Assembly: GCF_020497125.1 (NCBI RefSeq)
Contig: NC_059075.1
Location: forward strand, 66,669,321 to 66,733,320
Direction of reading: 5' to 3'
Source: Mauremys mutica
Lineage: Eukaryota; Chordata; Testudines; Geoemydidae
Length of the DNA: 64,000 nucleotides
The translations under genes and the position numbers were made by a program. The notes under the pieces are model-generated. The model was not told the DNA's origin and made no database searches. It was given only the letters and a program-made list of their open reading frames with translations. Positions 48,401 through 59,269 of the stretch are shown here, piece after piece (positions within the stretch are counted from its first letter, which is position 1; each line of letters opens with the position of its first letter).

Positions 48401-48812
48401 CAGGGCCATTGCAGCAGGGCTGCAAGCTAGGGCACATTGAGGACTGCCTGAGGGGGTTGTGCTGGTGTTCAGCAATGTCAGAATAGGGGAACTGCAAGTT
48501 GCTTTCCCCTCCCAGGCCCTGAACCATGGCAGCCCTGAATGTCTCCTGCACAAGTATTGACTGGCTTCTAGTCTCTTAAATTCTGTTATCTTTTCAAAAC
48601 AACCTGAAAAGAATTTGAAAAGAAATGTAAAACCCTCAACGCTGAGTTATAATTTATTTTGATGGTTTGTTTTTTATTAAGTGGATCAGATCAAGAAGGA
48701 GCCAGAACCAGCCCCTGAAGCTATAAAGCCAGAGGAGAAGGAGACTGTAAAGACTGCCCAACAGAGTGCTGGCACTAAAGGGCCCCCAGAGAAACGGATG
48801 AGACTCCAGTGA
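27494..48812 (+). CDS. MED6: Mediator complex subunit 6 (8 exons)
   Basis: The coding exons are 27494-27515, 33725-33884, 35198-35289, 40842-40924, 42315-42423, 43089-43204, 47997-48024 and 48682-48812. All introns are GT-AG and the phases agree. They total 741 nt, that is 246 residues plus stop, the same as human MED6. The start ATG GCG GCG GTG GAT gives [20 protein letters not shown]. Later hallmarks are [92 protein letters not shown] and the C-terminal [13 protein letters not shown]6 belongs to the Mediator head module, which links activators to RNA polymerase II in the nucleus. The conserved core is exons 2-6; the charged tail is exons 6-8. Exon 7 is a 28 nt microexon. Repeats fill introns 1, 3, 5 and 6. 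Confidence 0.97.
29395..30092 (+). mobile_element. CR1 LINE 3' part in MED6 intron 1
   Basis: The blocks GGCAGCAGTACTGCAGAAAA, ATGAGTCAACAGATTGCTG, GGAGTACTGTGCCTAGTTTT, GAGAGCAACAAAAATGATGA and GGTTGTGGAATCCC follow CR1 in order, on the plus strand. Many changes show it is old. Confidence 0.8.
30093..30895 (+). mobile_element. L2-like LINE relic in MED6 intron 1
   Basis: Plus-strand frames read [19 protein letters not shown], then [11 protein letters not shown], then ELPQKLRTI. These are the C-terminal reverse-transcriptase and tail words typical of L2/CR1-clade LINEs. Stops and frame changes are frequent. It abuts the CR1 fragment. Confidence 0.65.
31222..31320 (-). repeat. Ancient SINE/LINE tail (antisense)
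   Basis: GGGGCCCATTGTACTGAGTG, then ACAAGACAGTGCCTGCCCAA, is the inverse of the tails near 17440 and 41500. It is old and dispersed. Confidence 0.5.
31321..33724. other. MED6 intron 1, remainder
   Basis: No second gene is visible. A poly(T) run lies at about 32080-32091. The rest is AT-rich without recognisable repeats. Confidence 0.5.
34168..34252. repeat. Half copy of the fold-back retroposon
   Basis: TAGGTTTCAGACTAGCAGC, GTTAGTCTGTATCCGCAAAA and TGGCACCTTAGAGACTAAC match one arm and end of the 46527 element. It lies in MED6 intron 2. Confidence 0.65.
37618..38052 (-). repeat. Truncated LTR, same family as 3632-4331
   Basis: Read on the minus strand it begins TGTAGTGGGGT and follows the 3632 LTR through CCTCTTATAG (inverse TATA box) to CACTGGGGCAGACTGCAGT. 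It is truncated at the left. It lies in MED6 intron 3, antisense to the gene. Confidence 0.75.
38273..38609. mobile_element. Palindromic MITE
   Basis: The ends GGGTATATTTACAGTGCAA and TTGCAGTGTAGAGGCACCC are inverted copies, and AGGGCTAAAAATAGC recurs inverted inside. No clear target duplication was found. Confidence 0.55.
41490..41570 (+). repeat. Ancient SINE/LINE tail
   Basis: GTAAGTTCTTCAGGGCAGGG, then GCAGCACTTAGCACACAGGG, is the same family as the tails near 17440 and 31222. It lies in MED6 intron 4. Confidence 0.5.
42530..43030. mobile_element. hAT-type element fragment in MED6 intron 5
   Basis: It starts CAGTGTTCCCTCTAATTTTT, a form of end like other hAT copies here, and has a GC-rich interior (GGGGCCGGGGC-type words). 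The far end is lost. The recognisable part stops about 60 bp before MED6 exon 6. Confidence 0.5.
44560..45245. mobile_element. 686 bp hAT-type element in MED6 intron 6
   Basis: The ends CAGCAGTTCTCAACCCG and GGTTGAGAACCACTG are inverted copies. The flanking 8 bp, CCTATAG-type (44552-44559) and ATCTATAG, agree in 6 of 8 positions. The GC-rich interior carries open frames by composition only. Confidence 0.65.
45440..45590 (+). repeat. Possible MIR-like SINE
   Basis: CCCCTACACTGATGGATAAAC followed by AAGTCAAATAACTTGTCCAA resembles the MIR core region. The match is weak. Confidence 0.35.
45607..45792 (-). repeat. Cry-type SINE
   Basis: It is close to 8431-8617 and in the same orientation. On the minus strand it has TAGCTCAGTGGTTTGAGC and a CR1-like tail (GGTCCCTTCCAGTTCTATGA). 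Confidence 0.85.
45819..45994 (-). repeat. Cry-type SINE with variant CR1-like tail
   Basis: The tRNA-like head matches the neighbour, but the tail reads AGGTTCCTTCCAATCCTGA on the minus strand, the tail of a different CR1 subfamily. The two SINEs lie about 26 bp apart in tandem. Confidence 0.8.
46527..46696. mobile_element. Fold-back retroposon with 13 bp target duplication
   Basis: The arms AACGAGGAGTCCTTGTGG... and ...CCACAAGGACTCCTCGTT are inverted copies around a short loop with AAATAAATTTGTTAG. A perfect 13 bp duplication, TACACCATACGTG, flanks it (46514-46526, 46697-46709). It is in MED6 intron 6 and belongs with 14945-15150. Confidence 0.75.
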
Positions 48813-49170
48813 AGGGATGGACAATTCCATATCTAGATGTTGCAACGGCTGGAGAAGAATTTGCAAGTGACTCCTGCTTCCCTCTTATCTGTATTTGAAT
48901 ATTTAGGACTGTGACATTGCAGGATTTAAAGCCCCTTGCAACAGCTTCTTCTCTCAGCAGAAACCTATTAAAAAGCTGCCAGTGGAAAGACTTGAGCTGC
49001 ACCGGGAGGGGTTTTTAGGGCTTCTCCCCATTTTGGATGTTAGCTTCTGACTGAATTTCACATTAATGCATTTTGCAACTTCCTTATAAAACCCCATTTC
49101 TTTTCATGTCATCTGGTAGTTGTGTTTTCTATGTAAAAAGAGGAACTTTTTATTAAAAAGTTGAATTCTT
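48813..49170 (+). other. MED6 3' UTR, likely proximal part
   Basis: It follows the MED6 stop. Candidate poly(A) signals are ATTAAA at 48967-48972 and 49152-49157. A canonical AATAAA at 50539-50544 could serve a longer transcript. Choice between them cannot be made by reading alone. Confidence 0.4.
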
Positions 49171-51261
49171 GGTACACCAACATTTGGCTGCTGAAATGCC
49201 TTTCTTGCGTACTCTCTTGATTACCTATGAAATGGTTACTGAATATACTGTGTGTGCTGGTAGTAGATTTCACTTGAATGTCAGGGTATACCATGATATT
49301 ATGCATGTTAACCTTTCTTGAGGAAGGTGGGTGTTTCCTATGGCATTAAAGGAGTTACATTGCCTGCTATAAATTGCTGTGCCTGTTAGAATGCTGGGAT
49401 ACAGATCAAAAGTTTGATAACTGGCAGGGCCGAATCCATGTAATTGGATGTCAACCTTCAGTTAGCTCTCAGATTCTTTTAAAATATTTTTAGCCTTCAT
49501 ACTTATCATGCCATCCCATTTCACTTAAAGAAAAAGAATTTTTAAACCATCTGGTGCTAAGAAATAGTCACTGGCCTGTGTGTCTCATTTGTTTGGTAGA
49601 GCTGTTCTTAATCTCTCCACTTTTCTTGGTCTTTTCTTAAGATTGTTTTCATTTAGTGGATCACTCTAGCTTTTTTTGAGCAGGAAAAGATTTTCCAGCT
49701 TCTTTTCTCCTTCCTACTCTCCTAGTTTTCTTACAGTGTAGTTGACAAGATACTAAACAGGAGAAAAGCAAGGAAAAGTGCCCTAAATAATGGACTAAGT
49801 TTAAACGACTCTAATGCCGGCTAGAGTGTGCTTGGGTGGACTGTAGTGTCAGACTCCCTCTCTCAGCTCTAGGCTATCAGAGACATGTGACACTGTGTCA
49901 GTAACTGAGGATCAGTTTTGATTGGGTAGCAGTGAAATAATGGAGAATATTTAGGATCATATGACACTGTCTTGGCCCATATGATTTTGTCTAGTAGTCT
50001 AAGGTTTTAATATTAAATATGTTAGAATATGTATGGAAATATAGCTGCATTGCTGATATATCTATAGATATAAAATTGGCATGTTGATATATATGGGTGG
50101 TTGTTGGGCCAAATTCATTGCTAGCTTAACTCCATTCAACCTGGGTTGAGTTTGGTCTGTTACACTTACTAACATCTCTTTTTTTTTCTTTAACATATGG
50201 ATATTTCAAACTAGCACGAGCTTCTAATTAAAATGATAGAACTAATGCTAAAAAGGAGAGAACAGGTTTGTCTCAGCATCCTGCTGAGAAGTGCTGAGCA
50301 TCTTCAACTCTTCTCTGAAACCAGGGGGAAATCAGTACTCAACACCTCACAGAAGCAAATCATAAACACTACCATGAACTGGGTAAGCTAGCTGTGATTA
50401 TGCACCAAGATTATCCATCATTTAATTAAAACTATGGGAACAAACTTGAAAGACCCAAGAGGGAGGCACTGTATGAGTAGAATAGATGATGGCGTGGTAG
50501 TGTCACAAGTTTGGGTAGACTGTATTATGGCTTCTGGCAATAAAGCCTGAATAGCACAGTAAGCCCTCGTGTTCTATTTACACTTTATATTTTTGTCCCT
50601 CCCCCATCTTCGTTTCCCATTTTTCCCACTTCAAAATACATTAGTTACTATGGAAACAATATAATTAGTATGTGTGGATCTTACTGACAATCACAAGCTC
50701 AGAATACAGTTCATTTTATATCATGGTTTGGAATATAGATTGTGGATATTAATGGAGTTTGATTTTTCCTGCCTCTGTGTGGTATAAATAAATGTATATT
50801 CTATCTCTATCTAGATTTATCACATTCCTCTTTTATTTACCTATTTGGTTTGGTTCTACTATAGACAGATTGGTCTTGGCAGCTTTTGAATCCCATCATA
50901 TAATATAAATTTCTGTATTGTATTAATGTAAACAAATTACAGTAAATTTTTAAGGTTTTTATATTCATTGCCAGCACCCAAAGATGGTGAGGTTATGGTT
51001 TGGCTTGAAAACTACTGTAACATATAATGCTCCAGCAAAAGCCATCCTGTAATACTGGGGAGTTGCTCTATGAATGACTTGCCCTGTTTGCCTGCAGCAA
51101 TAGAAGTTAGGATGAGAGCTGGTATAGCTGTTAAGCTACTGTGGGCTTGCTTGATCTCCATGGAAAGACGGCCCTCTTAATGAAAACAAAATTAACGGGC
51201 AAGAGTGGGTCAGTTTTCAGCATGGCTAAAGGTTAAAACCAAGGTGCTTCAAGATTACATA
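49171..51261. other. Downstream of MED6, no further gene
   Basis: This is AT-rich DNA without recognisable coding sequence or repeats. It may include extended MED6 3' UTR up to the AATAAA at 50539. Confidence 0.45.
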
Positions 51262-51876
51262 CTACATATTGTTGATTAATGATCTGGAAGGGGGGTAAGT
51301 AGTGAGGTACCAGAATCTGCAGATGACACAAGGTTATTTGTTAGGACCAGAGAGGACTATGAGGAACTTCAGAGAAGCCTAATCAAGCTGAGTGTATTGC
51401 CCATACACTGGTAAATGAAGTTCAGTGTTGATAAATACAAATAAAGCACATCGGAGGAGGGGAACTAACTCAGACACATAGCAAGGATCTAAATTAACTA
51501 TCAACTGAGAAAAGGAAGCTGGGCATCACTGTAGACAGCCTAATGTACAGCTGCAGTCAAAAAAGATGTTCAGTTGCATAAGGAATGGGATAGAGAACAG
51601 TACTGAAAAATCATAATGCTATCATATAAATTATGTGCCTCATCTGGAATAGAATATGCAGTACTGGTCACCCTCTGAAAAAGGATATTGTAAAAGCAGA
51701 GGGAGCTCAAAGAAGAGAAATGAGAATGATTAGGGGCCTGGAAAAACTCTCAAGTGAAGTGACATTAAAAACACCAGGATTGTTTACCTTAGAAAGCAGA
51801 TGAATAAGAAGGGACTTGACAAAAGAATATAAAATGATGACTGGACTAGTGAAGATAAATCAGAAGCTTCAGTTCT
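51262..51876 (+). mobile_element. CR1 LINE fragment
   Basis: TTAATGATCTGGAAGG, TGCAGATGACACAAGG, TGTAGACAGCCTAATG and GAATGATTAGGGGCCTGGAA follow CR1 in order. A DIRS-like element begins directly at its right end. Confidence 0.75.
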
Positions 51877-52765
51877 TCTTCGAGTGATTGCTCCTATGCA
51901 TTCCAGTTAGGTGTGCGCGCCGCGCGTGCACGGCTCTTCGGAAGATTTTTACCCTAGCAACACTCGGTGGGTTGGCTGGGTGCCCCCTGGAGTGGCGCCG
52001 CTATGGCGCAGGATATATACCCCTGCCGACCCATCCGCCCCTCAGTTCCTTCTTCCCGCCCGTGACGGCCGTTGGAACAGTGGAGCGCGGCTTAGCTGAC
52101 CTCCACTTCCCTAGCTACTCGTAGTTTCTCTCGTTTAGTATATAGTTCAGATGTTTATAGTTGTAGTTAACTTTATTTGTTTGTAGTATAGTATTTATTT
52201 TCAGGGGTTCGGGGTTTATCCCCTTCCCCTCACCCGGTGCCGGGTCCGATGCCCGGTCCACAGGGTTCTACACTGCTCGGCCGGCCACAAGCCGATGCCG
52301 ACAAGAGATCCTCTCCTAAGTGCCTCGAGGAATCTCAACTAGCAGATAAGTGCCGCATTTGTGAGGCCTTTAATCCGAGAACAAAAGGGAGTGGGACTTT
52401 CGTCTCAAGCAGCTCCTGAGGGAGGCAGCTCTTGCTCCTCCGCTCTCGGCGCCGAGCGCTGGTTAGTCTTCAAGGAGCGCTCCCTCGGCACCGGATCGCC
52501 GGTACCGCCAAGGCCTCCCGGCACTGGCCCTCGCTGGCTCCGACGTCCACTCGGCATGGTTCCCTCTCCTGGAGGATGAGGAGGCACAATATACTTGCTG
52601 CGTCCGAGCCGCCTGCTCCGCAACCGAGCGCTATGCTCAGTCGGAGCGCCCGGCACCGATGTCGGCCGCGGCACCGACAATATCCGCACCATTAACTCTG
52701 GCCAGGCAAGAGCCGTCGAGTCCGGTGCTGGAAGGCTCCCCGGTACGAGAGATCTGGCAAAAACC
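51877..52765 (+). mobile_element. DIRS-like element 5' fragment
   Basis: It starts TTCTTCTTCGAGTGATTGCT and carries a TATATA box at about 52012 and CCTCAGTTCCTTCTTCCCG. A gag start follows with ESQLADKCRICEAFNPRTK, the same box as the relic at 5.4-7.5 kb. It is CpG-rich compared with that copy, so probably younger. Everything after early gag is missing. Confidence 0.7.
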
Positions 52766-53506
52766 TAAAGGTGTGGGGCAGGGAGGCAGGCAGACTACCC
52801 CACATTTGCCTACCATGGGGTTCTTATAACTTCCTCTGAAGTATCTGGTACTGGCCACTTTCAAAAGGATACCAGACTAGAAGGAAATCTGGTTCAATCA
52901 AGTATGGTAATTCCGATGTCAGTTTAATAACTAAAGGCACTTGCTACCTGTGTGACATGTTCTCCTATAATAGTATTTGCAGTCCCATTTACCAAAGGAA
53001 CAAAGCACGTGGTGGAACCCTAAGTTAAATCCGAGTGGCATAACAGCTGCTTTTATCCTGTATTTTCTTCTTCCTAGCCACACTTGGCTGCCATTCTGCT
53101 CCTTTACTTCTGGGTAAGAGTGAGATGTATGTAGCCACTTTGAAAGATATGACATGCGGGAGTACTAATACTGTAATTGTATTGCCAACCTTTTCATTTG
53201 CCCTGGAGTATTCCTTTGGTGACTCATCCAAGCTCATGCCTGGAGGGAGTGGGCAGCCTGATTTACAGTGCCAGCATCTAAGCTCCTGCACGGCCAATTA
53301 ATGATTTTAATGTACAAGCTTGGTAATACCGGGAGTTAGATTACATGCCCTTTTTGTGAAAATGGTCCCTTTTTAAGAATGTTCACAGTCTGGCAAAAGT
53401 GTACTTTATATTAAAGCAGAAGAGAGCTTCCATTTCCACCAGTGAGAGCTTTCATTTCTTAGGCAGTGACTTCCAGTAATCCAGAAGCCAGGTTTACTTG
53501 TCAAGA
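52766..53506. other. Intergenic stretch
   Basis: No gene and no repeat with clear limits is seen. Confidence 0.4.
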
Positions 53507-53514
53507 TTCTAATG

Positions 53515-53885
53515 CAGTGGTCCCCAACCTTTTTGTCTGGCAGGTGCCAGACGAAGGACCATGGCAGCGGTGGAGCATCCACCGAAATGCCGCCGAATTT
53601 CTGGGGCATTTCAGCGGCAACGCCTCTCGATGACATTGCTTGTCGGCAGCAAGCGGCATCATCGAGAGGCATCGCCACTGAAATGCTGCAGAAATTCGGC
53701 GGCGACGCCTCTCGATGATGCCGCTTGTCAGCAGCAAGCGGCATCATTGAGAGGCGTCGCTGCCAAAATGCCGCAGAAATTCGGCGGCATTTCAGCAGAT
53801 GCTCCACCGCCGGCCAGTACGCAGGCGCATTTAGATGCTCCTGCAGGCGCCATGGCACCTGCGGGCACCGCGTTGGGGACCCCTG
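53515..53885. mobile_element. 371 bp hAT-type MITE
   Basis: The ends CAGTGGTCCCCAACC and CGTTGGGGACCCCTG are inverted. A perfect 8 bp duplication, TTCTAATG, flanks it (53507-53514, 53886-53893). The interior repeats GGCGACGCCTCTCGATGATG-like words in both orientations. Confidence 0.9.
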
Positions 53886-53893
53886 TTCTAATG

Positions 53894-55376
53894 AAATCTT
53901 TTCAAACTCTACTACTCTCGTTCAAGTTATCCCCCCAAAATTATTTTATCAACCAAATTGGCTTTTGATATGAACTTTCTCAAGTGACATCAGATAGTGC
54001 AGTTAAACTTCAAGTAATGTACTTTCAAATAACTATGTGGCATTGTCTCTGTTCTTTTGTCTGTAATGATATTTTTAGTATGAGATTCTAAAGTTTCTCT
54101 CTATATGGTATTTATAATGTACCTATCAGTGTGGTGTTTAAGTTCCAAAATGTGAGATCCTTGAGACTGCATTCAATATTTCTAATGCCACGAAGAGTTG
54201 GAGAAATGAGCAAGTAGCTCCAGAATTTGTGTGGTGAGTCACCGTGTGTGTGTGCATGAAAGATGAGAGAGCTATATAGTGGATCTATGATCCCTGTTTG
54301 TGTCCACTGTGCTCTTAGATAATGACAGTTCAGATTTAAGATTAGCTTTCCAAATCTTTCTTGGCACAATAGTTATTTTGGTGGCTAAGCAATATGAAAC
54401 TGAAGGCTAGTGTATTTAACTGAGAGTCTGAGGATCAGTGTGTCTTACTGAATATATCATATAATGGGGGAAATCCTCTTTACAGACACTACTGTGATAA
54501 GGCTAATGGATTCTGAGATGCAGCTGAAATAAAAATTGATGTAATCTTATTCACAAATTAATGGGGGCTTCATATTTTTCTTTTCCCAAACACTTCTAGG
54601 AATCCTCTAGGAGCCGCTATTTCCTCTTCATCATCTTCACATACAACACATCTTAGCAACCTTCCCTGCCAGGCAAGGAAACTTAGGAGCCCACTGCCTC
54701 CACAGCCTGTTAGCTGTCAAAGCAGGTTGCTTGAAACCAGATGTAAGCTCCCTCTCTTTCTTCCCCCAAACAAACAGCCCCAGGAAGAGTGACATTTGTG
54801 TCTCTGCTTCTCACATTGATCACTACTGGAAAGCCAGATCTACAAAAACAGTTGTTAACTCTATTTCCAGGTACACAGATTCCCCATTAAATGAAACAGA
54901 TGAAGGATAATATGCGAAAGCATGGTTTCCAGCATTTGAAGGGAAAACAGAAGAGGTTTACCTCCTGCCCCCCAAAACTGAAATACAAATGGATGAATAG
55001 TTTTGGGAGGACAGAATGAAAATATAATCAGTTTTGGTATTAAAATAAAAAAGTGAGCCTTCCCTAAATAGACAGTTAGTGTCTGAACAAGAACTTTGAT
55101 GTGATATTGACTCATTGTTCCTAATATATATAGATGTATATTTCCTTAGGAGCGTATTCTACACATATGCTATCCTTCCAGCCCCCCACATAAGAAGAGC
55201 TGATATGGTATGGCATCAAGGTAGGGTAAGGGTAAAATTATTTTGCTGCCTATGGAAACATTTATAAATAGACTTCACAGTAAAACTGCTGCTCCATTCC
55301 ATCTACTGAACTTATCATGATGTGGCTGACAGACGTGGCTTAAAGGGGAAATGTGAGAGTTTTTTTTAATTCTCTC
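53894..55376. other. Intergenic stretch
   Basis: AT-rich; nothing recognisable. Confidence 0.45.
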
Positions 55377-55531
55377 TAACTTGAAGTCTTTAAATATATG
55401 ATTTGAGGACTTCAGTAACTCAGCCAGAGGTTAGGGGTCTATTTCAGGAGTGGATGGGTGAGGTTCTGTGGCCTGTAATGTGTAGGTGGTCAGACTAGCT
55501 CCCTTCTAATCTTAAAGTCTATGAGTCTGTA
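55377..55531 (+). repeat. Dispersed repeat, copy 2
   Basis: It matches 14287-14455 over most of its length, including TAACTTGAAGTCTTTAAAT, GTAACTCAGCCAGAGGTTAG and GGTGAGGTTCTGTGGCCTG. Confidence 0.65.
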
Positions 55532-55573
55532 ATCGAAACACAATTATGTAATCTCTTTGATATGACCTTGTTT

Positions 55574-55696
55574 TAGGGTGACCAGACAGCAAATGTGAAA
55601 AATCAGGCTGGGGGTGGGGAGTAATAGGAGCCTATATAAGAAAAAGACCCCAAAATTGGGACTGTCCCTATAAAATTGGGACATCTGGTCACCCTA
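55574..55696. mobile_element. 123 bp MITE with inverted ends
   Basis: TAGGGTGACCAGA at the left and TCTGGTCACCCTA at the right are perfect inverted copies. The outer TA could be a Tc1/mariner-type target duplication, but this is not proven. A related segment lies near 57740 (CACTGGGACAGTCCC). Confidence 0.7.
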
Positions 55697-55911
55697 CCTT
55701 GATTTACTGTAAATGCTCAGCACAGTAACATCATGAATTATTAGTCTCCTACACCCGCATCAGTACCAAACATTTAATCAGCTATGAGTTCAACAGCTGA
55801 ACTAATCTTTGTGTTATATGTAGGCTTGTATATCAAAGTGAGGTAGAAAGCAATCAGTAACATTTGCAGGTGATGCATCCCACCAATTTGGCAGAGGGCT
55901 TTAGCAGGGAC

Positions 55912-56845
55912 TACTCCTGAGGGAATTTTGCATCACTGCACATGTGCAGAATTCACGTACCCTGTGGATTTCTTTGCTTCCCCGCAGAAAAATTACTTCT
56001 GGCGGGGAAGCAAAGGAAAAGGCACAAGAGCAGTCATGCACCGATCCCCGGCAGCGCAGGCAGGTTTGTTTGGGCACCCGGAGCAGCTCATAGAGATGCT
56101 GGGGCAGGGGAGCTGGGTAGTTATGTATGAGAGAGAAAGAGATACATTCTGTTCCTCTCGCTTGCTATTGCAGCACACTTTGCATGGACGGGAAAGACTT
56201 TGGGGTGTTTCTGAGGAGGTAAGCATGGGGCAAACTCTGTTCCCCTCAGAGCAGAATATAGCAGCCTGCCTGCTTAGTGAATTCCCCCCATTGTCTTTGT
56301 GAATTCCCCTAGGAGTATAGAACAGGTATAGAAGTTTTAAGGCTCCTTTACATTGCCAGAGTGGTGTAAAGGACAATATGGCCTTATAAAAGCTTATGGT
56401 GCTTTAGTGATTAGAACTAGTCTAAATTTTGGACTGAAAAAAATTCCTATGAAAAGGTGCTCCGTGAACTGTTTGCTACTGACCTTCTGGAGATGGTCAG
56501 TAGCCAATATAAATTGTGAGTTTGAGTCCCCAGCCCTTACTTGCTCTTCAGTTGCCTATGATGTAACACTGAGCATATGGCTGAATGTATTTGTTGACTA
56601 ATAACTAGAAATAAAGGGTCAAACCTAGCTACATTACTATCAGTCAAGAGGGTTTGGGGATTTCCTCCAATGCTCCCCACTCCCATTCTCCATCCATGGT
56701 ATTGTAGTTTTCAATTATTTTGGTAATTTATTTAACCAGAGTAATTATATTGCATTATTTTGACAAAATATATAGAATAGTGCAGAATTTTAAAATATTT
56801 TGTGCAGAATTTTTAAAGTTTTGGTGCAGAATTGCCCCAGGAATA
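55912..56845. mobile_element. 934 bp DNA element with inverted ends
   Basis: TACTCCTGAGGGAATTTTGC at the left matches the inverse of GCAGAATTGCCCCAGGAATA at the right. A 6 bp duplication, AGGGAC, flanks it (55906-55911, 56846-56851). The interior carries no transposase. The superfamily is not known to me. Confidence 0.65.
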
Positions 56846-56935
56846 AGGGACTCTTTGATAAACTAATGCGAGGCTTCACCTAGCAGAAAGATGAATTTAA
56901 AAAGAGTACTAGAGATATTGCCCTTCAGTCTAGGT

Positions 56936-57188
56936 CAGGGGTCCCCAACCTTTTTAGGTCCAGGGACCGGTTTCGTTTGCCGGACCCTCCGCAGGCGTGC
57001 CTGCGGAAGCTCCAGCTGAGCCCCGGGAGCAGCGGACCTCCCGCAGGCACGACTGCGGAGGGAGCGCTCGTCCCGCGGCTCAGCTGGACCTCCCGCAGGC
57101 ATGCCTGCGGAAGCTGCACTGGGTCGGTTCGCGGCCCGGTTTCTAAGAGGCCGCGGACCGGTACCGGACCGGGGGTTGGGGACCCCTG
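56936..57188. mobile_element. 253 bp hAT-type MITE
   Basis: The ends CAGGGGTCCCCAACC and GGTTGGGGACCCCTG are perfect inverted copies. A perfect 8 bp duplication, GTCTAGGT, flanks it (56928-56935, 57189-57196). Confidence 0.9.
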
Positions 57189-57539
57189 GTCTAGGTTATA
57201 TAATAGCACTTCGCTATTACAGTTGCTGTGACCTGAGTTATATTTACTCCAGAATACATAATCTGACCTAATTTTCAATTCTGATGTACAAAAGGGGTCT
57301 CTGTGGAACAGCAATTAAGATGCTGGAACCTCAGTAGAAGTGTGGAAAGCCTGGCCCCTGCTCCTCCTCTCCCCCTGAGACCTTGTCCAAGCCAAAAGTC
57401 AGAGCCGGGCAGTTGTAGGAGCCCCCCCCAGGGAACCTGGGCTATTGTGGGGAGTCCTGAACCCTCCACCTTCACTATGGGGGTACCAGAGTCCCCAAAA
57501 GCAGCCCACAGCCCATATCACTCCTCGCCTCCATTGGGG

Positions 57540-58480
57540 TGAGGATGAGGGCTAAGGCCTACCTCAGCCGCGCCCCCCCCACACTTTCTAATTGCTGAAC
57601 CCCTAGGGCCCCACCTCTTCCCCCACAAAGCCTCACCCTTGCTCCACCTCTTCCCTCCCGGCCCCACCTCCTTCTCCGCCTCTTCCTCCCAAGGCCTTGT
57701 CTCCATCGCTGGGTCCTCTCCACCTACCCTACAGTGATTATATGTCCCGTTTTCACTGGGACAGTCCCTTTTTTAAACCCTATCCCGGCCATCCCAACTT
57801 TTTTGATAAAAGTGAGCATTTGTCCTATTTTGCTTTTGCCAACTAACCATCAGTTGGCAACAGCAAACTGGACAAATGCATAGTTTTGCCAGAAAAGTTG
57901 GGTATGACTTATGCAAGGCATGGAGGAACATGCTGGGATGGGGGGTGATGGGCAACGCCAGCCCTGCGCGGGAGGGAGGGCTTGGGAGAGTGCCTTGGGC
58001 TGGCACCGCATGTGGGTGGTGCTGAAGCCATGCCACCGGGAGTACTGCCACCCAGAGCACTGAGGCCGGGAGCACTACCACCTGGTGCACCGGGACTGGC
58101 CGCGCCACCCAACCACCTGAAGCACCAAGGGCTGGGAGTGCTGCTGCCTGGCACATCGGGGCTGGCCGTGCCACCTGACTGCCTGGAGCTTTGGGGGCCG
58201 AGAGCACTGCCATCCGGAGCACCGGGGCTGGCTGCACCGCCCAGGGTACCGGGACTGGGGCCTCACCCCTGGCCGCCTGGTGCTGGGTGCCGCGCTGGGG
58301 GTGCTCTGGGCTCCTGCATGGGAGTGCAGAAGGGGGGCAGATGGGCACAAGGGGTGGGGCCAGGGGCTTGCCTCCCCCAACGGCCAGGTCACTGGCTGCC
58401 CATGGATACATGTATGAAGATATTGGTGCATTGCTGAAGCATCCATACGTATATGGTGTAGCCATTGTGCCCAATTAATG
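57540..58480. repeat. GC-rich low-complexity and imperfect tandem repeats
   Basis: At 57550-57710 there is a CCCCACCTCTTCC-type tract. At 58030-58260 an imperfect unit with GGGAGCACTGCCACC / CACCGGGACTGGCC words recurs several times. Long frames on both strands arise from this composition and are not genes. Confidence 0.5.
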
Positions 58481-58859
58481 CCTGATTTAAAACAACTGAC
58501 TATTCCGGAGTTGCACTAGGGATTAATTTAGTCCACTAAGTTTAATAGATGGTGGGGGTGCTGCTGCATCCGCTGGCTTGGAGTGGTTGCCACTATATGC
58601 CGGGTTCACAGATTGGTTCAATGGCTCTCAGCACCCCCACTATACACATTGTTCTAGCCCCCCTGCTAGGTTTGTCAGTATCCTCTTTTTTCTTTAGCCT
58701 GGGGGAGTCCTGTGATGTCAAGAGCATCCTCAAGCCCAGGACTGAGCTGCTGCGCAGGGCGCCCCCGCCTGTGCCTGCAGCTGGAACTGGCCGTTGTTAT
58801 TTAAAGGCTATTTTTATGGGGGGAGGGGGGAGATATTTTTCAAAAGGCAAATTGATCCA

Positions 58860-59269
58860 GCCCCTCCAGTGTGCGGGGTGCCCCCCCTCCGGCGGTGGGA
58901 GCTGGCTGAGGGGTGGGAGGGACGCTGAGGGGCTGAGCCAAGGGGGACCAAGCAGGCTTTGACACCTGGAGCTAGCACGAGCTAGTGATGAGGCGGGGCC
59001 AAAGCCCAGTCCGATGACAACTGGGTGGGGGCAGGGGCGTGGCTGGCCCCTCCCCCCGCCCGTGCTTTGCCCTCCCCGCGCTCCTGCCCCTGGCACTGCC
59101 CTCCCGCTTCAACCGACGCCCGCCTGGCTCTCAACGGTCACAAAGGGGCGCAAGCGAAGGGGCGTGGCCAGCCCCACAGCCACTTCCCTGGCGAAGCGAG
59201 GCGAGGCGGGGCCGCGGCCGCGGTTTCAGGCCCGCGGCCCGAGCTAGGCACCGCCCACGGAGCGGTGCG
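58860..59269 (+). promoter_or_regulatory. CpG-rich 5' region of the ADAM gene
   Basis: CpG-rich DNA begins before the ATG and continues through the signal and propeptide region to about 59860. Several GGGGCGTGGC/GGGGCGGG GC-box-like words are present and no TATA box is obvious. Confidence 0.5.

Noticed and set aside
57773..58474. 233-codon minus-strand frame
   Set aside because: Made of imperfect GC-rich tandem repeats; Ala/Pro-rich without domain.
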